Both the position numbers and the translations under genes were made by a program. The notes beneath the pieces are model-generated. The model saw nothing but the letters and a program-made list of their open reading frames with translations, was not told where the DNA came from and did no database searches. From contig CANMFX010000003.1 of assembly GCA_947497315.1 (NCBI GenBank), positions 434,001-498,000 on the forward strand: a stretch of 64,000 nucleotides of DNA, written 5' to 3'. This DNA comes from an uncultured Sphingomonadaceae bacterium. GTDB taxonomy: Bacteria > Pseudomonadota > Alphaproteobacteria > Sphingomonadales > Sphingomonadaceae. The first letter of the stretch is position 1. The number at the start of each line of letters is the position of its first letter. Below are positions 39,842 to 48,131 of this stretch, in pieces.

Positions 39842-41305
39842 TTATTCGCTTTCTCTCGACTCCGGCAAGGGTTCTATGTCTGCCGTTTGTGCGGGCGTAT
39901 CTACAGTCCGGGTCGCCTGGGGTTCAGGATTTGGGTCCGATTGAAAATCGTAGAACTGGTTTTTAACCCGGTCATAGTTGACTTGGGGGTCATAGAGTGG
40001 ACCGCCTTCAAGACCCAGATCACGAGCTTCCGCACGACCCATGGCAGCCAGCAACGTAAAGCCTGCCACATAGCTGTTGCGCCGCGCTGTTACCAATTGC
40101 ACCTGGGCGTTGAGCAATTCCTGTTCCGCGTTCAAAATGTCGAGGATCGTTCTGTTGCCTACGCTATTTTCAGCTCTGACGCCTTCCAAGGAGAGCGCGC
40201 TGGCTGCCACGGCTCGCTCCGACGACTGGATGACTCGCTCGGATGCGCGCCAGCTGGAATAAGCGGCGCGTGTTTGCGCGATGATGCTACGTTCTGTCTC
40301 TATAAGCTGTTCATAAGCTTGACCCGATCGCGCTTGTGCCTGTCGCACCTGCGCCGCTGGCCGTCCACCCTGATAGATTGGAACAGTCATGCGCACACCT
40401 GCTTCTGCGTTTGATTGCTCTTGAACAAAGTTCACGCCCGGAACATTGCCGCCTAGCGTGTTAAGGAAATTGACATAGCTACCCTGAGCATAGGCCTCGA
40501 CTGTAGGTTTGACCGCGCCTTTTGCAGTTTTGATATCGATTTCAGATGCTGCGCTTCGTTCTTTGGCCGCCAGCAGGTCAGGATTGTGTTGTAAGGCAAT
40601 ATCTACGGCTTCATCGGGTGATTCTGGCAGATTGGGAAGTGGTGGTGGTGATTGCAGTTCACCGGGAGCCTGTCCTACTAAGGCAATATAATTTTCTTTG
40701 CTCGTGATCAGGTTTGCGCGTGCAGATTCCAATTCTCCTTTGGCAACTTCCAGGCGCGATTCGGATTGGGCTACATCGGTACGAGTGAGATCACCGATTT
40801 CAAAACGGTCACTGGTCGCTTCCAGGTTGACGGCTAGAACACCGACATTGGCTCGATTGAGCCGCACAACGGCCTCATCTCGCATTACATCCATATAGGC
40901 GGCGACTACGTTGCTGAACAGGCTGGCCTCGGTACCTCGTAGGCTAAATTGACCGGCGACAACCCGCGCTTTAGCAGCACGCACAGCATTTTTTACCCTG
41001 CCTCCGGAATAGATCGGCACATTGAATTCACCCCCTGCGCTTGCTTGCCGAAGAGGTGCGTTAAAACTGTTCGAGTTTCGAAGAAAATTTTCCTGAAAGG
41101 TGAAGCGGGACCCTGAATTCGGCCGCCCATCGGCTTTGGCGATAGCAACATTCTCATCTTCCGCGCGCTGTCCCGCTTGCGCTCCCGACAATGTCGGGTT
41201 TGTTTTGTAGGCAGCCACAAAAGCTTCACGCAGAGTGTCAGCATGGGCAGGAGTAGAGAGCGTCGCAACGGCGACGGCGCTAAGCAACAGATGGCGCTTA
41301 CACAT
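39842..41305 (-). CDS. TolC family outer membrane efflux protein
   Basis: 487 aa. Signal peptide; DTLREAFVAAYKTNPTLSGAQAGQRAEDENVAIAKADGRP; NRTILDILNAEQELLNAQVQLVTARRNSYVAGFTLLAAMGR. Confidence 0.93.
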   Translation of the reverse strand: MCKRHLLLSAVAVATLSTPAHADTLREAFVAAYKTNPTLSGAQAGQRAEDENVAIAKADGRPNSGSRFTFQENFLRNSNSFNAPLRQASAGGEFNVPIYSGGRVKNAVRAAKARVVAGQFSLRGTEASLFSNVVAAYMDVMRDEAVVRLNRANVGVLAVNLEATSDRFEIGDLTRTDVAQSESRLEVAKGELESARANLITSKENYIALVGQAPGELQSPPPLPNLPESPDEAVDIALQHNPDLLAAKERSAASEIDIKTAKGAVKPTVEAYAQGSYVNFLNTLGGNVPGVNFVQEQSNAEAGVRMTVPIYQGGRPAAQVRQAQARSGQAYEQLIETERSIIAQTRAAYSSWRASERVIQSSERAVAASALSLEGVRAENSVGNRTILDILNAEQELLNAQVQLVTARRNSYVAGFTLLAAMGRAEARDLGLEGGPLYDPQVNYDRVKNQFYDFQSDPNPEPQATRTVDTPAQTADIEPLPESRESE

Positions 41306-41347
41306 TAAAAACGTCTCCCTGGGAAGTTTTGCAGGAATACCTGCATC

Positions 41348-42001
41348 TTAGAAGCTGAAACTCTTGGCTTGTTCAAAGCCGGGCAGGGCGACACCGCCGC
41401 AATCTGCGAAATATTGATACCCAATATTGCCGCTAGCCTTGTGCCCGATGACAAGACGCGCCACACCGTTATCCAGGATCGCTCCCACTAGTCGGCCTTC
41501 GGGTTGCAGTTGTTCGACTAGCGCGTTCGATATGGCATCAACAGTGCCATCAATAATGATCACGGAATAAGGTGCGTTTTCAGCAAAACCATCACTATGG
41601 TTTGCTTTTTCAACCTGGACATTGTCGAGTTCGCTCAGGTTGTTTTTCGCCTTGGTCGCAAGCTTTGATGACTGCTCTACGGCGACGACCGAACCCGCAA
41701 GTTGTGCCACTACCGCAGCGGTGTAACCTGTCGCGGCCCCTATCAGCAGAACATTGTCGTCCTTTTTCAATTCGGCCGTATTCAGCAGCCGTCCCGTGGC
41801 GAGTGGCGCGTTCAATGCGCGCCCGTCGCCAATGGCTACACCACGGTCGGAATAGGCGACACTGCGTGATGCGGCAGGCACAAAATCTTCCCGTGCAACA
41901 TGGCTCATTGCGGCAATGACACGAGGGTCGCTGACATCGGTTGTCCGCAGCTGGCTGACGACCATCGCTTTGCGCATTTGCTTAAAGTTCTCGTGACCCA
42001 C
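41348..42001 (-). CDS. Protein-L-isoaspartate O-methyltransferase family
   Basis: 217 aa. MRKAMVVSQLRTTDVSDPRVIAAMSHVAREDFVP; LLIGAATGYTAAVVAQLAG. Confidence 0.9.
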   Translation of the reverse strand: MGHENFKQMRKAMVVSQLRTTDVSDPRVIAAMSHVAREDFVPAASRSVAYSDRGVAIGDGRALNAPLATGRLLNTAELKKDDNVLLIGAATGYTAAVVAQLAGSVVAVEQSSKLATKAKNNLSELDNVQVEKANHSDGFAENAPYSVIIIDGTVDAISNALVEQLQPEGRLVGAILDNGVARLVIGHKASGNIGYQYFADCGGVALPGFEQAKSFSF

Positions 42002-42239
42002 TTTACCACCCTTGATGTGTATTAGTATATTTCAAAAACGAACCATGCCATCTCTGTATTATTAACGCAATACAGTATGGAAATATTCTGTTAGCTTCTA
42101 GCCGCACTTGCCGACACAGCCAAGACGGATTTCGGCGTTTTTCCAATGATAGCAACTTTTGCGTAACATCGTGAAACGTGCACCGGAATAAGTTAGGGTT
42201 GACATTGTCGGCAAAGCGAAGCAATTGCGCCCCCTCTCC

Positions 42240-42313
42240 GGCCCGATGGCGGAGTGGTGACGCAGCGGATTGCAAATCCGTGTACGCCGGTTCGATTCCG
42301 GCTCGGGCCTCCA
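42240..42313 (+). tRNA. tRNA-Cys (anticodon GCA)
   Basis: GGCCCGATGGCGGAGTGGTGACGCAGCGGATTGCAAATCCGTGTACGCCGGTTCGATTCCGGCTCGGGCCTCCA folds as a cloverleaf with encoded CCA. Confidence 0.95.
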
Positions 42314-42466
42314 GAACTTTTCTCAACCACATGCCGTTTCTTGCCAAAGGGTAGAGCGGTTGCACGCAATGACGCCCGGAGTCGGCGTGAGCTCGCCCAA
42401 AAAGATGCAAGAAATAAGATCAGGAAAGAATCCTGACCCTTTTCCTGATATACAACGGTCAGATAA

Positions 42467-42994
42467 TCAGCTCGGATCTTTCAGATAGGCGATTACGTCC
42501 GCCCGCTGTTGTGCGTCCGGCAGGCCAGCAAAGACCATTTTTGTCTTTGGAATCACACGCTGCGGTTTTTCCAGATACTGGAACATTTTTTCCTCGGTCC
42601 AAGTAATACCGCTATTCTTGTTGGCATCGGTGTAGTTAAATCCTTCAACTGCACCTGCCTGATTGCCCATAATTCCCGCCATTGACGGACCAATGCGGTT
42701 CACCCCTAGGTCGGTAACATGGCAAGTGCGGCACTTGGTAAATACCTTTTTCCCAGCCTCTGCATCGCCGGTCAGGCTGGCATATTCAACACCATCAAGC
42801 GTTGCTATGTCGTCGGCAGCTGGTGTCCCGGAATCAACAGGCGGAGCAGTCGCTTCAGTTGCTTCTGATTCTGGCTCTGATGTTTTTGATTCGGTTGTCT
42901 CTGCTTGTGGAGTAGATTCTGATCCTCCACCGGAACAGGCTGCTGCGAGAGCCGACAAAGCAATCACCCCTGTTAGGGCTTTAAACTTGAGCAT
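42467..42994 (-). CDS. Membrane-anchored (lipoprotein) c-type cytochrome
   Basis: From MLKFKALTGVIALSALAAACSGGG (lipobox), Glu/Ala/Thr-rich linker, KCRTCHV heme motif, KMVFAGL distal Met. Confidence 0.88.
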   Translation of the reverse strand: MLKFKALTGVIALSALAAACSGGGSESTPQAETTESKTSEPESEATEATAPPVDSGTPAADDIATLDGVEYASLTGDAEAGKKVFTKCRTCHVTDLGVNRIGPSMAGIMGNQAGAVEGFNYTDANKNSGITWTEEKMFQYLEKPQRVIPKTKMVFAGLPDAQQRADVIAYLKDPS

Positions 42995-43263
42995 ATTGTC
43001 TCCTCTTTCCTGATTTAGATGCCATATTTGATGTGCCAGCCGTGTAGTGTAGAATTCCGAAAAATTGAAGGAAGTTTTTGGTGCCAGCAGCATATCAGTA
43101 CACAGGTGATCGGGGTTACCGGAAGTACAACTGCCTTTACGGAATCATTTGACACCGACGTACCGCCAGACGTCAAAACTGCGATTGGGCTGTCCTTAAA
43201 GGCGTTTGCAAATCAAACAACCAGCTCGTTCGAATAAAGATATTCGTCACATATTGTTTGTTT

Positions 43264-43337
43264 TGGATCCCCCGTGAGGATTCGAACCTCAATTAACGGA
43301 GTCAGAGTCCGTGGTATTACCATTATACGACAGGGGA
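43264..43337 (-). tRNA. tRNA-Gln (anticodon CTG)
   Basis: Reverse complement TCCCCTGTCGTATAATGGTAATACCACGGACTCTGACTCCGTTAATTGAGGTTCGAATCCTCACGGGGGATCCA. Anticodon loop CTCTGAC. Confidence 0.93.
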
Positions 43338-43507
43338 GTGCCGGGGGGCGCAATAGGCCCGGCATGCAAGCTGGTCAAGGTTTTTCAAATACGCGAGATG
43401 GCGGGCCGTTTAGCGCTAAACTCTTGCACATCGAACGCCCCGGGGTTATCTCTACGGTCAAGTACCGGCGGTATTACCCGATCCGGAGAAATATAAGAGT
43501 AACGGTT

Positions 43508-44617
43508 ATGGTGGATGAATCATCCCCATCGCCGCAACGACAGGACGGCGGAAAACCGGCAAAGACGGTCCGCCCGAAACATGCGGCGACACATAAAAAC
43601 GGGAGTCGAAATGCGCCTCCCTATCGAAATAATGGCGCTCGCTGGCCCAAATTGCGGTCTTATGCGGCGATTGATCTAGGTACGAACAACTGCAGGTTGC
43701 TGGTCGCAAAACCGTCTGCTGACGGTTTTATCGTAACCGATGCCTTTTCCCGCGTCGTGCGGCTGGGCGAAGGCTTGGTCGAGACGGGCCGGATAAGCAA
43801 CCGCGCGATGGATCGGGCTGTTGCGGCACTGTCTATCTGTGCCGACAAGCTGAAACGCCGAAATGTAACACTGGCGCGTTCCGTCGCGACGGAGGCATGC
43901 CGACGGGCGAGCAACGGTGACAAGTTTATAGACCGTGTGCGGCAGGAAACCGGCATTGCGCTTGATATCATTACAGCCGAAGAAGAAGCGCGTCTTGCCG
44001 TATTGGGTTGCCAGATTTTGCTGGAACCGGGCGAGGGGCCAGCTTTGATATTCGACATTGGCGGCGGATCGACAGAACTGGTGCTGGTCGATACATCCGG
44101 AGCAGCACCAGAAATCATCGATTGGCTCAGCGCGCCGTGGGGCGTGGTCTCACTGACCGAGAGCGAGAAATATGATGGCAGTGATATGACGGCGCGTGAA
44201 CAAGCCTATGCCAACATGCGCGCACGCGTCACAGACAGTTTCGCAGAATTCGCCAGTCGCTTGCCATCTTCCGACAATAGTGATTTTCGCTTGCTGGGCA
44301 CCAGCGGCACCGTGACCACGCTGGCCAGCCTGCATCTCAAACTGCCACATTATGACCGAAAGGTCATCGATGGTTTGATTGTGCCAGCCGAATCAATGCG
44401 CGACATCAGTGCAATGCTGGCGGAATGTTCTCCAGAGGAACGTGCCGCGATACCCTGTATTGGCAAAGAGCGGGCAGATCTTGTGGTCGGTGGGTGTGCC
44501 ATTCTCGATTCCATCCTCGATATTTGGCCTGCAAGCCGGGTCGGCGTAGCTGATCGCGGGATCAGGGAAGGTATATTGCGTTCCTTGATGTCCTCCAACG
44601 AAAGGGCGCGGCGATAA
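43508..44617 (+). CDS. Ppx/GppA family exopolyphosphatase
   Basis: AAIDLGTNNCRLLVA, FDIGGGSTEL, LGTSGTVTTLA. Start at MVDESSPSP avoids overlapping the tRNA. Confidence 0.92.
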   Translation: MVDESSPSPQRQDGGKPAKTVRPKHAATHKNGSRNAPPYRNNGARWPKLRSYAAIDLGTNNCRLLVAKPSADGFIVTDAFSRVVRLGEGLVETGRISNRAMDRAVAALSICADKLKRRNVTLARSVATEACRRASNGDKFIDRVRQETGIALDIITAEEEARLAVLGCQILLEPGEGPALIFDIGGGSTELVLVDTSGAAPEIIDWLSAPWGVVSLTESEKYDGSDMTAREQAYANMRARVTDSFAEFASRLPSSDNSDFRLLGTSGTVTTLASLHLKLPHYDRKVIDGLIVPAESMRDISAMLAECSPEERAAIPCIGKERADLVVGGCAILDSILDIWPASRVGVADRGIREGILRSLMSSNERARR

Positions 44618-44633
44618 TGAAGAGGAAATCGCC

Positions 44634-45308
44634 ATGAGCCGGGGCAGGTCTGGACAACGACAGCGCGTAAAAACCGCCAAGGGCCGGAAAATCGGCTCGA
44701 CACGCTGGTTGGAACGGCAATTGAACGATCCGTATGTCAAACAGGCGAAGGCCGATGGTTATCGTTCGCGGGCAGCCTACAAGATATTGGAACTGGACGA
44801 GCGTTTCAAATTCGTCCGCAAGGCCAAAGCCGTCGTCGACCTTGGTATTGCGCCGGGCGGTTGGGCCCAGGTCATCCGCAAATTTGTTCCGCAAGCGAAG
44901 ATTGTTGGTATCGATCTATTACCGGTCGATGCGATCGAAGGCGTCACCATCTTTGAAATGGATTTTATGGATGACAGCGCGCCAGACAAATTGATCGATG
45001 CGCTGGGCTGTGCGCCTGATCTCGTCCTTTCTGATATGGCTGCCAACACGGTCGGGCATCAACAGACAGACCATCTGCGTACCATGGGCCTGGTGGAGGC
45101 CGGTGCCTATTTTGCGATTGAAAATCTGCAGGAAGGCGGCGCCTTTGTGGCCAAGGTCCTGGCCGGCGGGACTGACAATGAATTGCTGGCCATGCTCAAA
45201 AAGCATTTCAAGACTGTCAAACATGCCAAACCGCCTGCAAGCCGCAAGGGTTCATCCGAATGGTATGTGGTGGCTCAGGGTTTCAAGGGACGGCCGGAAA
45301 CCGCCTGA
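44634..45308 (+). CDS. rlmE: 23S rRNA (uridine-2'-O-)-methyltransferase RlmE/FtsJ
   Basis: 224 aa. YRSRAAYKILELDERFKFV, VVDLGIAPGGWAQV, LSDMAANTVGHQQTDHLR. Confidence 0.95.
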   Translation: MSRGRSGQRQRVKTAKGRKIGSTRWLERQLNDPYVKQAKADGYRSRAAYKILELDERFKFVRKAKAVVDLGIAPGGWAQVIRKFVPQAKIVGIDLLPVDAIEGVTIFEMDFMDDSAPDKLIDALGCAPDLVLSDMAANTVGHQQTDHLRTMGLVEAGAYFAIENLQEGGAFVAKVLAGGTDNELLAMLKKHFKTVKHAKPPASRKGSSEWYVVAQGFKGRPETA

Positions 45309-45322
45309 AAAGCCAATGGCGG

Positions 45323-45502
45323 CGAAGTTTACAATGTTTACTGTGTCCTTTTAGAGAAATTTATCCAGCCGGCGTCCTTCAAAGTTCACACAATTCTCAC
45401 CGCCCTTTGCGTACGAAGTTTACAAAGTGCACAATGTCCTTTTGGGGATTTTTCCGCAACGCCAAAAGGCGAGATAACGACCCGAAGTTCACACAATCTT
45501 CA
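45323..45502. repeat. Cluster of four AAGTTYACA-containing degenerate repeats of two alternating types
   Basis: Type 1 at 45323-45362 and 45414-45453 (31 of 40 identical). Type 2, exact 13-mer AAGTTCACACAAT, at 45382-45394 and 45485-45497. Confidence 0.7.
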
Positions 45503-45635
45503 AAGCTTCAGATGCTAGAATGGCCGACAGGGATGATGTTCAAAACTGAGAAAGAGCCTGTCAGTTTCTATCACAAACAGCGGTTTGTAGGAAAGCGCGA
45601 GAGAGTTGGCGAACTCAGCGACGACGGCATCTAAC

Positions 45636-46433
45636 CTATTTGGACCCGCGTGCCTTGGCGATCATATCCTTGATACCATCATAGCCGACCGCGCCAACTT
45701 CGGTCTGGTTGCCGACCACAAAGGCCGGTGTTCCGGTGAACTGAAGTTTTCGGGCAACCTCGATATTGTTCTGCAATTCCCGCTGAGCCTCTGGCGTCGC
45801 AATAAATTTGCGGGCTGCGGCCATGTCCAGGCCGACTTCCTTGGCCGCGCTTTCGATTGTTGACGGGGTAGGGCGTCCGGTAGCGAACATGGTTTTGTGG
45901 AAAGCGTAATATTTCCCTTGCTTGGCGGCGGCCAATGCCATCAGGGCTGCGTCATTACTCGCTTCACTCAAAATGGGGAGTTCGCGAAACACAACCTTGA
46001 TATTCTTGTCTTCTTTCAAGAGCCGGTCGATATCGGCCGTGGTCTGTTTGCAATAGGGGCAGGCAAAGTCGGAATATTCGACAATGACAACATCTCCATT
46101 GGGGTTTCCGGCAAAAGCCGCTCCCGCAAAAGGCGCTTCGATATCGGAGCGGATTTCATCAATTGCAGCAGTCTTTTGCCTGGTTTGCAATATCTCGACG
46201 GCTTCGGGAATGATTTCCGGATTTTTGAGAATATAGTCGCGGACGATGGCCTCGATAGCTGCCTGTTGTTTGCTGTCAATCCCCGCCGCCAGAGCGGCTT
46301 TTGCGGTTTCATCGCTCGCGGATGCTCCGCCTGTCTGCATGAACCAGACGGCCGCAGCCGCCGCTATGGCCAAACCGCCACCTGCCATAATCATCCACTT
46401 TCTATTTGTATTTTCCACGTTCTTCCATTCCAA
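45636..46433 (-). CDS. DsbA family / thioredoxin-domain disulfide oxidoreductase
   Basis: 265 aa. TM N-terminus, VVIVEYSDFACPYCKQ, GTPAFVVGN. Confidence 0.9.
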   Translation of the reverse strand: MEWKNVENTNRKWMIMAGGGLAIAAAAAVWFMQTGGASASDETAKAALAAGIDSKQQAAIEAIVRDYILKNPEIIPEAVEILQTRQKTAAIDEIRSDIEAPFAGAAFAGNPNGDVVIVEYSDFACPYCKQTTADIDRLLKEDKNIKVVFRELPILSEASNDAALMALAAAKQGKYYAFHKTMFATGRPTPSTIESAAKEVGLDMAAARKFIATPEAQRELQNNIEVARKLQFTGTPAFVVGNQTEVGAVGYDGIKDMIAKARGSK

Positions 46434-46527
46434 AAGACGAAGCCTCCTTGTCGAAGCTTCGCCCCTTTGTCCACAATTGTTACAGGGGAGTTTTGATTTT
46501 GCCTGTCAGCGTTGCTTGTAAACCAGC

Positions 46528-47931
46528 TTAGCGGCGGCGCCGGTCTGACCGTTCAAATTCATTTTTCGCGATCAGAGATATGTCCTGCGCGCGGATCCAT
46601 TCCGGCGTGTTTTCCTTGATTCCTGCCATAGCGATTTGCGAGCTGCGGATCGCACTGCCGTAGTTGCGCTGCAGCAGGGCACTTTCTGCGGTCGCCAATT
46701 GCGCGCGGGCCGTATCGCCTTGTTGGGAATAGACAACCCCCAGCTGATACCATGCAAAGGGATTGCGGTTGTCCTTAACCACGGCGGCTTTCAGGACCCG
46801 TTCTGCCTCTTCAAAATGCGTTTCATCTTCCGTCGCGATCAGTGCATGGCCGAACAGGCTGGCTATCAGGGGCTGGTTATTGGTCAGCCGTACCGCCTTT
46901 CGAAGTGAGGCGATGGCTTCTTTCGGTTTACCAGATTCCAGCAGGATCTGGCCGTGCAGTTCCAGAAAATAGGGATCATTCGGTGCGTCTTTCAGAAGAC
47001 TGTTGACCTCCAGCAAGGCACGGTCGGGATAGGCGCTTTTATGCCAGGCATAGGCGCGCGCATAACGAGCAGGGATACTCTGGTCGCTTTCCGGGAATTT
47101 GCGCAACGTAGTGGTCGGTTCATTGGTGAAACCAAGCAATTTTGCCTTAACACGCTGAAAACGTTTTTCAATTTCCGGGTTTGGCGGTGTGTCCCATGCC
47201 GGGTCGGCCTGGTAGACGTCTCGGAGCAGCGTCACGCGCTCGCCAGAGAGCGGGTGGGTGCGGCCATAGCTATCCTCTTGAGGAATGCCGAGACGGAATT
47301 CGTAATTTTGCAGCTTTTTGAAGAAATCAATCGAACCCCGACCAGTGATCCCAGCGGCGGAAAGATAGCGTGCGCCAGCGGAGTCCGCTGCCCGCTCCTG
47401 CACACGGCTAAAAGCCAGGAACTTGCCGGTCGCCGCCTGCTGACCTGCGGCCAATATCCCGGCGCCTGCATCGCCCGCACCCGCGGCAATGGCGGCGGCA
47501 CCCAGGATCAGACTGAGAATGGTAATGCCGGTTGCGGTTTTGATACCTTCATCAAAGCGGATGATATGACCGCCTGTAATATGACCGAGTTCGTGCGCCA
47601 TGATCCCCTGAATTTCGACCGCGCTGTCGGCGGCCTCGATCGTTCCGGAGTAGAAAAACATGCGCTGTCCGCCCGCGACAAAGGCGTTGATCTGGCTACT
47701 GTTGATCAGGATGACTTCGACATCTTTTGCATCCAGTTCGGACACTGCGACCAGTGGGGATACCATATCACTGAACAGCGCTTCGGTTTCGGCATCGCGC
47801 AGAATGGATTGCGCCGCAACGGGTTGAACGGTGATCGCGACCATCGCGAGAAACGCGGTGATGAGTTGTCCGATGCGGGAGATAGAAAGGTGAGCAAACG
47901 GTTGGCGCTTGGTATCATTCGACGATGACAT
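46528..47931 (-). CDS. M48 family metalloprotease with TPR repeats (BepA-like)
   Basis: HELGHITGGH zinc motif, RVQERAADSAGARYL, C-terminal TPR-like repeats. Start at MSSSNDTKRQ. Confidence 0.92.
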   Translation of the reverse strand: MSSSNDTKRQPFAHLSISRIGQLITAFLAMVAITVQPVAAQSILRDAETEALFSDMVSPLVAVSELDAKDVEVILINSSQINAFVAGGQRMFFYSGTIEAADSAVEIQGIMAHELGHITGGHIIRFDEGIKTATGITILSLILGAAAIAAGAGDAGAGILAAGQQAATGKFLAFSRVQERAADSAGARYLSAAGITGRGSIDFFKKLQNYEFRLGIPQEDSYGRTHPLSGERVTLLRDVYQADPAWDTPPNPEIEKRFQRVKAKLLGFTNEPTTTLRKFPESDQSIPARYARAYAWHKSAYPDRALLEVNSLLKDAPNDPYFLELHGQILLESGKPKEAIASLRKAVRLTNNQPLIASLFGHALIATEDETHFEEAERVLKAAVVKDNRNPFAWYQLGVVYSQQGDTARAQLATAESALLQRNYGSAIRSSQIAMAGIKENTPEWIRAQDISLIAKNEFERSDRRRR

Positions 47932-48078
47932 AGATTTCCTTCGGGACGTCCTCTGCATGAAGTTCTGGCAAATTCGCTTGTCCATTACCACAAACAGAGT
48001 GAACCTGCGATGAAATCTATCTATTCCTTTGCAAACCGGAATTTTGTTCGACAATGGCCAAAACGGTCGGGATGGGAT

Positions 48079-48108
48079 TATGGGCCTCTGGTTACGCAGA
48101 GGCCCATA
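48079..48108. other. Strong 12-bp hairpin between rne and the M48 protease gene
   Basis: TATGGGCCTCTG-GTTACG-CAGAGGCCCATA, perfect stem. No clear T-tract on either strand. Confidence 0.6.
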
Positions 48109-48131
48109 TTCAAGCAATCAATCGTCAACAA

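Noticed and set aside
39175-42001. popZ-tolC-pcm gene order as a novel cluster
   Set aside because: This neighbourhood after valS is ordinary in alphaproteobacteria and is treated as housekeeping synteny.
42003-42410. 135-aa minus-strand ORF containing LEARAGIEPAYTDLQSAASPLRHRAGE
   Set aside because: This is the well-known spurious translation of the antisense of a tRNA-Cys gene; the tRNA occupies 42240-42313.
46954-47928. 324-aa frame antisense to the M48 protease gene
   Set aside because: No domain features, fully opposite a well-supported gene.
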